Positions 23,359-31,322 are shown, counted from the stretch's first letter. The stretch is 31,403 bases of DNA from Candidatus Shapirobacteria bacterium (GCA_028701645.1 JAQVQI010000002.1:1-31403); one strand, 5' to 3'. Program-made: numbers and translations. The notes: generated from the sequence alone by a model not told the origin.

Positions 23359-24079
23359 TTTTTATCCTTGTTTTTAGTTCAGCCCCTTTTATTGTTTTCC
23401 ATAAACCACAACTCATATTTCCTTCCCAACAGATTCCACTAGAGATACAACTTGGTCCAGCATTTTCAAAAATAGTGGGTGCCTTATTTTTAACAATTTT
23501 TAGCATTTCGTTGGCTAAATGCTGAATTTCCCATTGAGCTCTTTTACAACATCTTAATTCAAAAAAATGCAACAAAGCTCTAATATTCATAGTAACCACA
23601 ATCTTAGTTTTTAAAGATTGCGGCTGACAATATCGAGCATCTTCCGCCTTAACTCCCAAATCTATCAACTCATTATAAAGTTTTTGAGTATTGTCAAAAT
23701 GGTCTCTGACTTTCTTTAAAATTTTTTTATCACCCTTCAAAATTGCTGGTGGAATTACATATTGAGCATTACCTCTTTTGACATATCGCCCAGATTGTAT
23801 TGAGTAAGAACACCCAATTCGATGCCTGATCAATTGAATTTCTGTTACCCGACTAACGCCTTCAATTGAAAAAGTAAAAGACGCATGTTCTAGAGTAGAA
23901 GTGTGACCTGAATTTATTACTTGTCTAATCAATCTTTCTCTCGTTTCCTTGTCGGTTTTTTGTTTTATTTCTTTTGCCCCAACTTGACTATAACATTGCC
24001 TGATCGCTGCCACCACATTTTGTTCTGGATCTTGAGTACTACTTAACAACTCAACTTTCAGTCTGTCTTGTTTAATCAT
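23348..24079 (-). CDS. thyX: Flavin-dependent thymidylate synthase
   Basis: Makes dTMP from dUMP with methylene-tetrahydrofolate and FAD/NADPH. The ThyX signature appears as RHRIGCSYSIQSGRY, with HTSTLEHASFTFSIEGVSR before it and LLHFFELRCCKRAQWEI after it, all family-typical. I start at the ATG at 24079 (MIKQDRLKVELLSSTQDPEQ, 243 aa); a TTG 36 bases upstream extends the frame but adds no family-like sequence. It is the first gene of the thyX-tmk-prs operon. A TATTAA box lies about five bases before the ATG. Confidence 0.95.
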   Translation of the reverse strand: MIKQDRLKVELLSSTQDPEQNVVAAIRQCYSQVGAKEIKQKTDKETRERLIRQVINSGHTSTLEHASFTFSIEGVSRVTEIQLIRHRIGCSYSIQSGRYVKRGNAQYVIPPAILKGDKKILKKVRDHFDNTQKLYNELIDLGVKAEDARYCQPQSLKTKIVVTMNIRALLHFFELRCCKRAQWEIQHLANEMLKIVKNKAPTIFENAGPSCISSGICWEGNMSCGLWKTIKGAELKTRIKNDE

Positions 24080-24196
24080 TTTTATTAATAAGGCATTTTT
24101 ATAAAGGTAACTCAATTTAGTCTTTTATCTAGACAAAATCAACCACTAAAACTAGGTCAAAATGTTAAAATCAATTGTTATAAACAATAATAATAA

Positions 24197-24322
24197 ATGG
24201 TAGAAATTATTGAACCTCAAAGTCAAATTAGCCAATATTTAAGATCAGAATCAAAAACCGCCAAAATTATCGAAGTCAACCAAAAAATTTGGATTCCAAC
24301 TAATGACAATAATATCAGTTAG
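24197..24322 (+). CDS. Possible small protein, 41 aa
   Basis: A short ORF in the spacer between thyX and the SIMPL gene: MVEIIEPQSQISQYLRSESK, then TAKIIEVNQKIWIPTNDNNIS. TGTTATAAA, an extended -10-like box inside the palindrome ATTGTTATAAACAAT, lies 12 bases upstream of the ATG. It matches nothing I know. Coding status is uncertain. The rest of this 260-base spacer shows only AT-rich sequence. Confidence 0.4.
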   Translation: MVEIIEPQSQISQYLRSESKTAKIIEVNQKIWIPTNDNNIS

Positions 24323-24376
24323 TCAAAGACAATTAGAGCCAGCTAAGTTTTTTTAAAGATAATTCAGTCGACACTT

Positions 24377-25114
24377 TTATTTCAATTCAAAGACTACTGT
24401 TAAACTTTGGCTGACAGTCCCCGAACCAATTTCAACAGGAGATCCACCTCCACCCATGCCGTCCATCATTTTTGCTTGATATAAAGGCGAAGTTGAATTA
24501 CTAAACCCTTCGACCATACTGACAATTTTACCAATCTTGCGACCGGAAGATTTAGCTAATATCTCAGCTTTTACTTTTGCGTCTTTCATTGCTGCATCAA
24601 ACAATTCTTTTTCTACATCACTTGTATCTGCAAATGAAAAGTTAGGACCGTAAACATTATTCGCACCACTCGAAGTTAGCAACGAAGTCAATTCTGAGGC
24701 TTTATCTACCTGTCTTAATGTTATTTCTATCGTATTGTTGACTCGCCACTGGCCTTTTCTGGTTCGAGAAGCTCCGTCCTGATAATAAGTCTCTTCTTGT
24801 TGATAAATGCTCAAATTTTGCGTCTTAATATCTTTTTCATCAATCCCAAATTTTTTAACCACTTCAATTAATTCCGCAACCTTAGTATTTACTTCACTCA
24901 CCGCTTTATCTTTATTATTTAAAACCGAGTCAACTCCGGCACTAAACGAAGCAATTTGATTTTTTTGAACCGACTTTGCCTCACCAACTACAGTGACTGT
25001 TTCTGATTCTTGCCATCGAATTTTTCCCCATTCAATTTTTCTTAAAGGTAAAAAAAATAAGGCTAACAATATAATAACTAACACAGCCATTGATTTATTA
25101 TCTTGTAGTTTCAT
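24377..25114 (-). CDS. SIMPL domain (DUF541) protein
   Basis: A 245-aa exported or membrane-anchored protein. One N-terminal membrane segment (about residues 9-25, MAVLVIILLALFFLPL) is followed by the SIMPL domain: VTVVGEAKSVQKNQIASFSA, then VAELIEVVKKFGIDEKDIKT, then NTIEITLRQVDKASELTSLL and DAKVKAEILAKSSGRKIGKI. The order fits the family well. The domain's function is poorly known; some members act in the periplasm under oxidative stress. A TAATAT box lies six bases before the ATG. Confidence 0.88.
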   Translation of the reverse strand: MKLQDNKSMAVLVIILLALFFLPLRKIEWGKIRWQESETVTVVGEAKSVQKNQIASFSAGVDSVLNNKDKAVSEVNTKVAELIEVVKKFGIDEKDIKTQNLSIYQQEETYYQDGASRTRKGQWRVNNTIEITLRQVDKASELTSLLTSSGANNVYGPNFSFADTSDVEKELFDAAMKDAKVKAEILAKSSGRKIGKIVSMVEGFSNSTSPLYQAKMMDGMGGGGSPVEIGSGTVSQSLTVVFELK

Positions 25115-25187
25115 ATTTATATATTAATATAAATAAAAATTATATAAATATATCTAAACATATCAAATAATATATCTAAATAGATCA

Positions 25188-26126
25188 TTAACAAAATGGA
25201 CACTTATCTCCAAAATACCAGCAACCACATTTTTTACACTCCTTAAATCCTTCTGGAATCTTGCCAAATTTAACCTCCCCCGCTCCAACGATATAATAAC
25301 CAATCTTTTCTCCAAAACTTCCAACCGTTGTTGTAGCACTACAACCAAAGCTTTGTTCGGTTTTAACCCCAGTCATCACCCCATACATATAATTTTCCAG
25401 ATCACAACGGCTAATAATATCTCCACCGTCATCTTCTCTGTTCTTTAAAGCATTAAAGCAAGCTGAATATAGTCTATAAATCAAACCACTATCTTCGGTT
25501 AAATCACTGCCAAAATCTTTTCTAAATTCTTCTATATATCTCTCAACAATTTTTTCTATGAAACTAAAATTAACATTATTTTTTTCCTTATTCAATCTAA
25601 AACTATCAAATAATTCTGCTAATTTAAAACCCTCAATCGCAATTGGTGATTTTAAAATTTCTAATTCATCTTTTACTTCTTCTTTACTTGACAATAGTTT
25701 TCTAATCTTGTTCATATCTTGAAAATTATTTTGGACGATAATTCTATTCCAAACTACTTTATTATCAATTACTCGCCAAAAATCAACACAATTTTGCCCA
25801 TATCCAAGTTCTTCATTTTTTGGACTAAAACTAATCCATGTTTGTTTTTGGTTTTGATTTAAACCATTTTCTATCTGTTTAATTGACGCTGTTTCTTCAT
25901 CTCTCCCTCCCCGACTTGTTAGCTCCACCACTTCTTGACCAGACAATAAATCAACAATTTTTCCTCTTTCATCAAATTTATATTTCAATGTAAACTGCAC
26001 CAAACCAAAATCTTCTGCCAATTGAGTCTTTAATTCTTGACCTAAATTTTTTTCTCTTGAGTGGACCGACAACCTTTCTAAATATTTTTTTTCTTTTTCT
26101 GACGAAAAACCAATTTCTTGTTTCAT
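25188..26126 (-). CDS. Unknown protein with C-terminal zinc ribbon, behind a cobalamin riboswitch
   Basis: A 312-aa soluble protein that I do not recognise. It starts MKQEIGFSSEKEKKYLERLS and is rich in charged helices. Near residue 250 is EQSFGCSATTTVGSFGEKIG. It ends in CKKCGCWYFGDKCPFC, a zinc-ribbon-like cysteine cluster at the very C-terminus. No membrane segment or signal peptide is seen, so a transporter is unlikely. The 5' region holds a cobalamin riboswitch (26171-26276), and pduO and nrdJ lie directly upstream on the same strand, so a role linked to B12 supply or to a B12-dependent or B12-sparing process is inferred. Downstream is the SIMPL gene, 73 bases away. Confidence 0.7.
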   Translation of the reverse strand: MKQEIGFSSEKEKKYLERLSVHSREKNLGQELKTQLAEDFGLVQFTLKYKFDERGKIVDLLSGQEVVELTSRGGRDEETASIKQIENGLNQNQKQTWISFSPKNEELGYGQNCVDFWRVIDNKVVWNRIIVQNNFQDMNKIRKLLSSKEEVKDELEILKSPIAIEGFKLAELFDSFRLNKEKNNVNFSFIEKIVERYIEEFRKDFGSDLTEDSGLIYRLYSACFNALKNREDDGGDIISRCDLENYMYGVMTGVKTEQSFGCSATTTVGSFGEKIGYYIVGAGEVKFGKIPEGFKECKKCGCWYFGDKCPFC

Positions 26127-26137
26127 AATTTATCTTT

Positions 26138-26172
26138 CTGGGATTTTTAAACCCAGTCCCGCCACTGCGGGA
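26138..26172 (-). promoter_or_regulatory. Putative expression platform of the cobalamin riboswitch
   Basis: On the minus strand, TCCCGCAGTGGCGGGA (a hairpin, copy 3 of a dispersed palindrome) is followed by CTGGG/CCCAG around TTTAAAAAT, 11 bases before the ATG. GTGGCGG can pair with CCGCAAC in the aptamer at six of seven positions, as the kissing loop of this class would require. No T-run follows, so control of translation seems more likely than termination. Confidence 0.5.
26157..26172. repeat. TCCCGC...GCGGGA palindromic repeat, copy 3
   Basis: TCCCGCCACTGCGGGA, the same family as 6078-6093 and 12454-12469. Here it lies in the riboswitch's expression platform. Confidence 0.8.
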
Positions 26173-26276
26173 TGCTCGAAAGTTTTATAGCTCGGACTTC
26201 CTGCCCACCTAAATTGACTTTAGGCTATTGGCAGATCACCGTTGCGGCACAGTTTAGGAATTACACCTAATTCACT
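26171..26276 (-). promoter_or_regulatory. Cobalamin (B12) riboswitch aptamer
   Basis: Reading the minus strand: AGGTGTAATTCCTAAACTGT, then GTGCCGCAACGGTGA (26250-26236), the conserved four-way-junction region of the class. Next come CTGCC (26234-26230) pairing with GGCAG (26205-26201) around a CCTAAA/TTTAGG hairpin, then the B12-box-like GGAAGTCCGAGC (26201-26190). The order and spacing match the class. The peripheral arms are small, and the 3' end of the B12 box is shorter than usual. The aptamer starts about five bases after the pduO stop and precedes the unknown zinc-ribbon gene, so it may act within a transcript from nrdR-nrdJ-pduO. Confidence 0.87.
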
Positions 26277-26281
26277 TTTAT

Positions 26282-26728
26282 TTAATTATTTTTTAAAGCT
26301 AAAACAAACAAATAATCGGACAATCGATTAAAATATTTTAAAATATTTTCATCAATTTGTTGTCTTTTTGACAAAGTCACCACCCTTCTCTCAATTCTCC
26401 GACACACTGTCCTTGCCCAATTCATTTCCTTTGCTTTCTTTTTCTTAAAAATTATAAATTTATTTAAATTTATTTTATTTTTCTCGATTTCCTCTTCCAT
26501 CTTTTCAATTGAAAATTGAAAATTGAAAATTGAAAATTTTTTACCAGTTCCTAAATCCCCCATAATTACTCCTAAATCCCTAATAATCTCCTTATCTCCA
26601 TCAATGATTTCTAAGACAGATTGCAATTCGTCAATTTCACCAATTGTCTCCACCAACAAATCATCTTTATCTATTCTTTTTCCACCACAATCCGTTTCCC
26701 CACCATCTCCTCTTTTTGTTGTTATCAT
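26282..26728 (-). CDS. pduO: Cob(I)alamin adenosyltransferase, PduO type
   Basis: Adds the adenosyl group to cob(I)alamin, giving the coenzyme NrdJ needs. It is 148 aa, somewhat short for the family. N-terminal TKRGDGGETDCGGKRIDKDD and EIDELQSVL, then ARTVCRRIERRV and YFNRLSDYLFVLALK, are the conserved ATP- and B12-site blocks. The middle contains FSIFNFQFSIEKMEE, encoded by tandem TTGAAAATTGAAAATTG words (26507-26540) that look like an insertion into the reading frame. It lies just downstream of nrdJ, a direct functional pairing, and is followed by the cobalamin riboswitch. Confidence 0.9.
   Translation of the reverse strand: MITTKRGDGGETDCGGKRIDKDDLLVETIGEIDELQSVLEIIDGDKEIIRDLGVIMGDLGTGKKFSIFNFQFSIEKMEEEIEKNKINLNKFIIFKKKKAKEMNWARTVCRRIERRVVTLSKRQQIDENILKYFNRLSDYLFVLALKNN
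26507..26540. repeat. In-gene TTGAAAATTG word repeat in pduO
   Basis: About four units of AATTGAAA in tandem. Read on the minus strand in frame they give FSIFNFQFSI. It is the same word family as 2011-2040, 8661-8697, 9483-9519 and 31323-31350. Confidence 0.85.
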
Positions 26729-26739
26729 AATTATTTTTT

Positions 26740-26778
26740 TTACTACTTACTACTAACTATTAGCTAATTTACTAATCA
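26740..26778. repeat. ACTACTTACTACTAACTATTAGC word repeat between pduO and nrdJ
   Basis: Tandem words fill the nrdJ-pduO spacer and supply the nrdJ stop codon. They resemble 20458-20492 and 30785-30820. Confidence 0.75.
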
Positions 26779-29238
26779 ACTGCATTTCGAATAACCACAA
26801 AAAGGATTAGTACACTTAAAACAACCCTCTTCAGCTCGAAGTGGGCTACCACAATCCGGGCAAGCCCCAAACTTGCTTTCAGCTTCAGTTTGGTCGTTTC
26901 TTTTTGACAAATCAATTTGTCCAGTTAGTTCTGATTTATCAAAAATTGTCAATTGTTCTCCTCGAGAAATTTCAAGAATCGACTTTCCCACAGCATCAAA
27001 CATACTCAAGACAGCCCCACTCCCCATTCCCACTTTTTGACCACAAGAGATTCCTACCAGCTGTTCTGATATTTCATCTAAGGTAGCTCCATATTTCAGT
27101 GCCAAAGAAGCCAACCTTCCGGTTACTTCTGCGGCCGCCGCCAAATACCCCCCCGACTTTCCCAAAGTGACGAATACTTCCACTGGCCCATCATTTTCTT
27201 CATAAAAAATCGATGAATAGACACTTCCAACATCGCTTTTTTTCTTAATTCTAATACCTTGAGCTATGATCGGTGTCGGTTTCTTTTTAGGAACTGTGAT
27301 TACCTCTTTTTTCTCTTCATTAGTTTTAACTTTTTGCATTGGCTCAAACGATCTTGAACCAGAACGGTAAATTGTCACCCCTTTTGTTTCCAAAGAATAG
27401 GATAATCTATAGGCATTTCTAACATCGTCAACTGTCGCTTCCTCTGGTAAATTTATTGTTTTAGAAACTGCATTGTCGGTAAATTCTTGAAAAGCAGCCT
27501 GAACTTTAATGTGCCACTCTGGTTCTATTTCTAAAGCGGTTACAAACACATTTTTTAGTTCCTGAGGAATTTCAACTATATCTTTCAAAACTCCGCCATT
27601 TTTAACAATTTTTTCAATTAATTCTTCGGAGTAAATATCTCTCTTTTTTAGTTCCTCAACCAAAACCGGGCTAACAATGTATAAAGTTTTTCCTTCAACG
27701 GTATTTTTCTGATAACCAAGGGAAAATACTGGTTCAATTCCTGAACTAGTATCAGCCAAAACGCTGATTGTCCCAGTTGGAGCAATTGTTGTTATTGCCA
27801 TATTCCTCGGTCGATAATCAGTCCCAGCATAGACACTTTTATCCCAAAAAGGAAAAACTCCCCTTTCTTGAGCCAGCTTAGAGCTAGCTTCTTTGGCGCT
27901 ATCGTCTACAAATTTCATTATTTTTTTGGCCCAAGCGATTCCTTCTTCAGAATCATATTTCACTCCTAACTTATATAAAGTATCAGCAAAACCCATTATT
28001 CCAATTCCTATTCTTCGAGTATTACTAACCATTTCTCTAATTTTTTCTACCGGAAATTCATTAATTTCAACCACGTTGTCTAAAAAGTGAACCCCAAAAC
28101 CCACAGCTCTTTTTAATTCTTCCCAATCCAAATCCTGAGCTTGTCGAAGGACAAATTTACTTATATTTACACTCCCCAAATTACATGCATCATAAGGTAA
28201 AAGTGGTTGTTCTCCACATGGATTAGTTGCCTCGATTGTTCCAACCGCTGGAATTGGATTAGAGGTTTTATTATTCATTCGATCAATAAATACCAATCCC
28301 GGATCTCCATATTGCCATGCCAATCTGGTTATTAAATTAAACACTTTATAAGCATTTAATTTTTTCATTACTTTTTGGTCTCGAGGGTTTATTAATTCAT
28401 AACCCTCTCCTTCTTCTTTAGCCAGCGCCCAATCATAAAGTTTTTTTACTCCAGCATCAATTTCTCTCAATCTAGCCTCTACATCTCTATTGGCTTCGGC
28501 TATCCTTATTTCATCAACAACCTCTTCTGGGATGGAATCATCATTTACAAATTTTTTATCCAAATCAATTTGTTCCATGAAACGGTTAGTCACCGCTATC
28601 GAAATATTAAAGTTGGTCAAACTCCATTCATCCAGTTTTACCACTGCAAATCTTAAAATATCAGGGTGATTTATTGATAACATTCCCATATTAGCTCCAC
28701 GCCTCACTCCGCCCTGTTTAATTTGAGCCGTGACGTCATTATAGGCTTGCATAAAACTTACTGGTCCAACGGTTGTCCCTCCACTAGTTTTAATATAGTC
28801 ACCATGTGGTCTCAATCGAGAGAAAGAAAAACCTGTTCCCCCACCACTCTTATGAATTAGAGCCATATTCGACATAGTTTCCAAAATTGACTCCATTGAG
28901 TCTTCGATTGGCAAGACAAAGCAAGCCGACAATTGTTGTTTAATTCCCCCAGCGTTTACCAAACAGGGAGTGTTTGGTAAAAATTTCTGTTCAGCCATTA
29001 AATTATAAAAGTCTAAAGATAATTTATTTATTTCTTCTTCAGTTTTATTAAAATTTTTATCTCCTTTTGCAATTACCGACGCTACTCTCCAAAAGATATC
29101 TTTTACTTTTTCCGTTGGTTTTCCATCTACTCCCTTTTTTGAATATCTCGTCTCAGCAATATATGTTGCATTGTCTGATAATTTTGGTTCCATCAGTTCT
29201 TGATTATTTATATTTTGGCGAATATCTGTATCTGTCAT
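26776..29238 (-). CDS. nrdJ: Adenosylcobalamin-dependent ribonucleotide reductase (class II)
   Basis: Reduces ribonucleotides to deoxyribonucleotides using B12. It is 820 aa. PNTPCLVNAGG and SACFVLPIEDSME (about 88-115) hold the first redox Cys. NPCGEQPLLPYDACNLGS (339-356) holds the catalytic Cys/Glu of the radical site, and TIAPTGTISVLADTSSGIEP (484-503) is the phosphate-binding region. The C-terminus is a four-Cys zinc ribbon (CPDCGSPLRAEEGCFKCTNP) followed by a terminal Cys. No intein is present and no class I small subunit is nearby. FVLRQAQDLD at 362-371 is encoded by a dispersed palindrome (28133-28151). The ATG overlaps the nrdR stop (ATGA), so the two are coupled. pduO follows. Confidence 0.95.
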   Translation of the reverse strand: MTDTDIRQNINNQELMEPKLSDNATYIAETRYSKKGVDGKPTEKVKDIFWRVASVIAKGDKNFNKTEEEINKLSLDFYNLMAEQKFLPNTPCLVNAGGIKQQLSACFVLPIEDSMESILETMSNMALIHKSGGGTGFSFSRLRPHGDYIKTSGGTTVGPVSFMQAYNDVTAQIKQGGVRRGANMGMLSINHPDILRFAVVKLDEWSLTNFNISIAVTNRFMEQIDLDKKFVNDDSIPEEVVDEIRIAEANRDVEARLREIDAGVKKLYDWALAKEEGEGYELINPRDQKVMKKLNAYKVFNLITRLAWQYGDPGLVFIDRMNNKTSNPIPAVGTIEATNPCGEQPLLPYDACNLGSVNISKFVLRQAQDLDWEELKRAVGFGVHFLDNVVEINEFPVEKIREMVSNTRRIGIGIMGFADTLYKLGVKYDSEEGIAWAKKIMKFVDDSAKEASSKLAQERGVFPFWDKSVYAGTDYRPRNMAITTIAPTGTISVLADTSSGIEPVFSLGYQKNTVEGKTLYIVSPVLVEELKKRDIYSEELIEKIVKNGGVLKDIVEIPQELKNVFVTALEIEPEWHIKVQAAFQEFTDNAVSKTINLPEEATVDDVRNAYRLSYSLETKGVTIYRSGSRSFEPMQKVKTNEEKKEVITVPKKKPTPIIAQGIRIKKKSDVGSVYSSIFYEENDGPVEVFVTLGKSGGYLAAAAEVTGRLASLALKYGATLDEISEQLVGISCGQKVGMGSGAVLSMFDAVGKSILEISRGEQLTIFDKSELTGQIDLSKRNDQTEAESKFGACPDCGSPLRAEEGCFKCTNPFCGYSKCS
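28133..28151. repeat. TCCTGAGCTTGTCGAAGGA near-palindrome inside nrdJ
   Basis: A 19-base imperfect palindrome, translated in frame as LRQAQD in NrdJ. As far as I recall, the same sequence is a common dispersed repeat in many bacterial genomes, with RQAQD as its translation in other proteins. This has not been checked. Confidence 0.75.
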
Positions 29239-29681
29239 TTTTCTTTAAATTCAACTAATAATTTTTTAAAATCATCAACTGAGTTGATATCTAGAAACAC
29301 AGTGGCAAATCTAACATAAGCTACTGGGTCTATTTGTTTAAGTTTATCCATTACCAACATTCCAATTTCTTTTGAAGGAATTTCTACTCCTTTCCAATTT
29401 AATAATTTCATCTCAATATCATCAAGCATTTTTTTTCTATTTTCCTCAGAAATCCTCCACCCTGCCTTCTCCAAGCACCTTTCTAATTTTTCTCGAGAAA
29501 AATCTTCTATTTTTCCGCTCTTTTTAATCACTTTTAAGCTCACATTTTCAACTCTTTCATAAGTAGTAAATCTTTTTTCACAACCAATACACTCTCTTCT
29601 TCTTCTGGTTGCCTTATTATCTTCAGCTTCTCGGCTTTCCAAAACGTTTGATTCACTAAATCCACAATATGGACAAATCAT
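29235..29681 (-). CDS. nrdR: Transcriptional repressor NrdR
   Basis: Regulator of ribonucleotide reductase genes that senses ATP/dATP. It is 148 aa, the standard length. The N-terminal zinc ribbon (MICPYCGFSESNVLESREAE through CIGCEKRF) is the DNA-binding part. It is followed by an ATP-cone (VIKKSGKIEDFSREKLERCL, then VMDKLKQIDPVAYVRFATVF). It is the first gene of nrdR-nrdJ, overlapping nrdJ by four bases, so it probably regulates its own operon. Two NrdR-box-like sites lie 40-90 bases upstream. Confidence 0.96.
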   Translation of the reverse strand: MICPYCGFSESNVLESREAEDNKATRRRRECIGCEKRFTTYERVENVSLKVIKKSGKIEDFSREKLERCLEKAGWRISEENRKKMLDDIEMKLLNWKGVEIPSKEIGMLVMDKLKQIDPVAYVRFATVFLDINSVDDFKKLLVEFKEK

Positions 29682-29721
29682 ATTTTGTCTAAACTTTGAT
29701 TAAATATTTAATTATTAAATT

Positions 29722-29767
29722 ACACTAACTATAGTGGTTAAGCAACATCATACACGCTATTTATGGC
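29722..29767. promoter_or_regulatory. Pair of candidate NrdR boxes
   Basis: ACACTAACTATAGTGG (29722-29737) matches 13 of 16 positions of the NrdR-box consensus acaCwAtATaTwGtgt. ACACGCTATTTATGGC (29752-29767) matches 10 of 16. They are 30 bases apart, close to the three-helix-turn spacing known for NrdR operators. They lie upstream of nrdR. The rest of the 213-base spacer up to secE holds the secE promoter and nothing else I can name. Confidence 0.55.
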
Positions 29768-29879
29768 CAAGGTCAACGCCTAGAAAATAACACAAACTAT
29801 CTCAAAATTTATTTTTACGACAATTAAGCGGAGAAAAACAACTGGTTAAACATATTTAATATCGACAATCTAGACAAAC

Positions 29880-29888
29880 TGCTATAAT
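29880..29888 (+). promoter_or_regulatory. Extended -10 promoter, leaderless start of secE
   Basis: TGCTATAAT (TGn plus consensus -10) is followed by exactly six bases and the ATG at 29895. TCGACA, 15 bases upstream of the -10 hexamer, may be a weak -35. It has the same geometry as at mreB and glyA. Confidence 0.65.
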
Positions 29889-29894
29889 ACACTC

Positions 29895-30176
29895 ATGCAA
29901 AAAATCATTAATTTTTTCAAAGAAGTTGCAGTTGAATTCAAAAATATTACCTGGCCTAAAAAAGACACTTTAATTCAGCTTACGGTTGTGGTAATATCAA
30001 TCTCGATTATCACTTCCCTAATTTTAGGGGGTTTTGATTATTTGTTTACTAGATCTATTGCTTTATTTAGCACTACTAATAGTAACCAATTGACTGTGCC
30101 CACTCAAACACAGTCTTTAGAAAATTCAATTGTTCCTTTGCCAACAGTCGCTTCTACTGAAGGTAAAACAAAATAA
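29895..30176 (+). CDS. secE: Preprotein translocase subunit SecE
   Basis: Essential small subunit of the SecYEG channel, 93 aa. The amphipathic helix FFKEVAVEFKNITWPKKDTL is the family signature. It is followed by one membrane segment (LTVVVISISIITSLILGGFDYLF). A C-terminal extension of about 30 polar residues (Thr/Ser/Gln/Pro-rich) is longer than in most bacteria and would lie outside. It is the first gene of secE-nusG-rplK, the order usual in bacteria. Confidence 0.95.
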   Translation: MQKIINFFKEVAVEFKNITWPKKDTLIQLTVVVISISIITSLILGGFDYLFTRSIALFSTTNSNQLTVPTQTQSLENSIVPLPTVASTEGKTK

Positions 30177-30183
30177 CAATCAT

Positions 30184-30780
30184 ATGCCAAAAACATCTAC
30201 TAAAACTAATCAAAGAGAATTTCTCTTTAAACTTTCTTCCAAAGAACCATCGTTTGACGCCGCTTGGTATGTCATCAATACCTATTCAGGCCATGAATAT
30301 AAAGTTATCGAAGCTCTAAAAACCCGTATCAAAACCATGGGGTTGGAAGATCAAATTTTTCAAGCCATTGTTCCTATTCAAAGTAAAATGGTTATTAGAA
30401 GAGGACAAAAAGTTAAATCTCAAGAAAAAACTTTTCCTGGTTATGTTTTAGTCCAAATGTCCTTAAGTGATGATTCTTGGGTAACAGTTCGTACCACTCA
30501 AGGAGTCACTGGTTTTATTGGGATTGAAAACAAACCTCAAGCAATTTCTCAAACCGAAGTTGATCGAATTTTACATACCACCGAAGAAGATAAACCAAAG
30601 TACGAAACACCTTTTGCTACCGGCGATATTGTTAAGGTTACTAGTGGACCATTTACCGATTTTATCGGTACTATTGATACTATTGACCAAGAAAAAGGTA
30701 AAATTCGTGTTTTAGTTTCATTTTTTGAAAGAGAAACCCCGGTCGAACTCGACTTTTTACAAGTTACCAAAGAGTTGTAA
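30184..30780 (+). CDS. nusG: Transcription termination/antitermination protein NusG
   Basis: Binds RNA polymerase and links it to Rho or the ribosome. I start at the ATG at 30184 (MPKTSTKTNQREFLFKLSSK, 198 aa), seven bases after the secE stop; the open frame runs further upstream inside secE but without family-like sequence. The NGN domain contains AAWYVINTYSGHEYKVIEAL, MVIRRGQKVKSQEKTFPGYV and TQGVTGFIG. The C-terminal KOW motif is FATGDIVKVTSGPFTDFIGT. The N-terminal ~25 residues are an extra tail. Confidence 0.96.
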   Translation: MPKTSTKTNQREFLFKLSSKEPSFDAAWYVINTYSGHEYKVIEALKTRIKTMGLEDQIFQAIVPIQSKMVIRRGQKVKSQEKTFPGYVLVQMSLSDDSWVTVRTTQGVTGFIGIENKPQAISQTEVDRILHTTEEDKPKYETPFATGDIVKVTSGPFTDFIGTIDTIDQEKGKIRVLVSFFERETPVELDFLQVTKEL

Positions 30781-30784
30781 TTTT

Positions 30785-30820
30785 TACTACTCACTACTTA
30801 CTAATTAACTAATTTACTAA
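30785..30820. repeat. ACTACTCACTACTTACTAATTAAC word repeat before rplK
   Basis: Tandem TAC/TAATT words fill the nusG-rplK spacer to within a few bases of the rplK ATG, where a ribosome-binding site would normally be. Same family as 20458-20492 and 26740-26778. Confidence 0.75.
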
Positions 30821-30822
30821 TC

Positions 30823-31248
30823 ATGGCTAAAAAAATTAAAGCAATCGTTAAAATCGCAATTCAAGCAGGAAGTGCTAACCCAGCTCCTCCAGTCGGTACT
30901 GCTCTCGGTCCTCATGGTATCAAAATAATGGATTTTTGTAATGAATTCAATGAAAAAACCAAAGATCAACGAGGTTCAGTTATCCCAGCCATTGTTACTA
31001 TTTATGAAGATCGATCTTTTGAATTTATTCTCAAAAAACCTCCAGTTCCCGACATGATTAAAAAGGCAGCTGGTATTGAAAAAGGGACTGGTACCACTGG
31101 TAAAGAAAAAGTAGGCAAAATAACTATGTCTCAAGTTGAAGAAATCGCCAAAAACAAAATGCCCGATCTTAACACCAAAGATATAGAAGCTGCCAAACGA
31201 ACAGTTATCGGCACCGCCAGGTCTATGGGTGTGGAGATAGTTAACTAA
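30823..31248 (+). CDS. rplK: 50S ribosomal protein L11
   Basis: Part of the GTPase-associated centre of the 50S subunit, 141 aa, the usual length. [20 protein letters not shown] is the conserved N-terminal signature and [20 protein letters not shown] follows. The C-terminal RNA-binding domain has [20 protein letters not shown] and [16 protein letters not shown]. It follows nusG as in most bacteria. No Shine-Dalgarno site is seen; the spacer is word repeats. Confidence 0.97.
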   Translation: MAKKIKAIVKIAIQAGSANPAPPVGTALGPHGIKIMDFCNEFNEKTKDQRGSVIPAIVTIYEDRSFEFILKKPPVPDMIKKAAGIEKGTGTTGKEKVGKITMSQVEEIAKNKMPDLNTKDIEAAKRTVIGTARSMGVEIVN

Positions 31249-31322
31249 TTACCAATTTACAATTTTCAAATACCAATCAATTTATTAATGTTTTAATTTA
31301 AAAATTAAATAATTAATTCATT

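Noticed and set aside
26776..29238. Intein in NrdJ
   Set aside because: The length and motif spacing are those of a normal class II reductase, and no intein splice blocks are seen.
30549..30794. 81-codon minus-strand frame opposite nusG
   Set aside because: Antisense shadow of the NusG KOW region.
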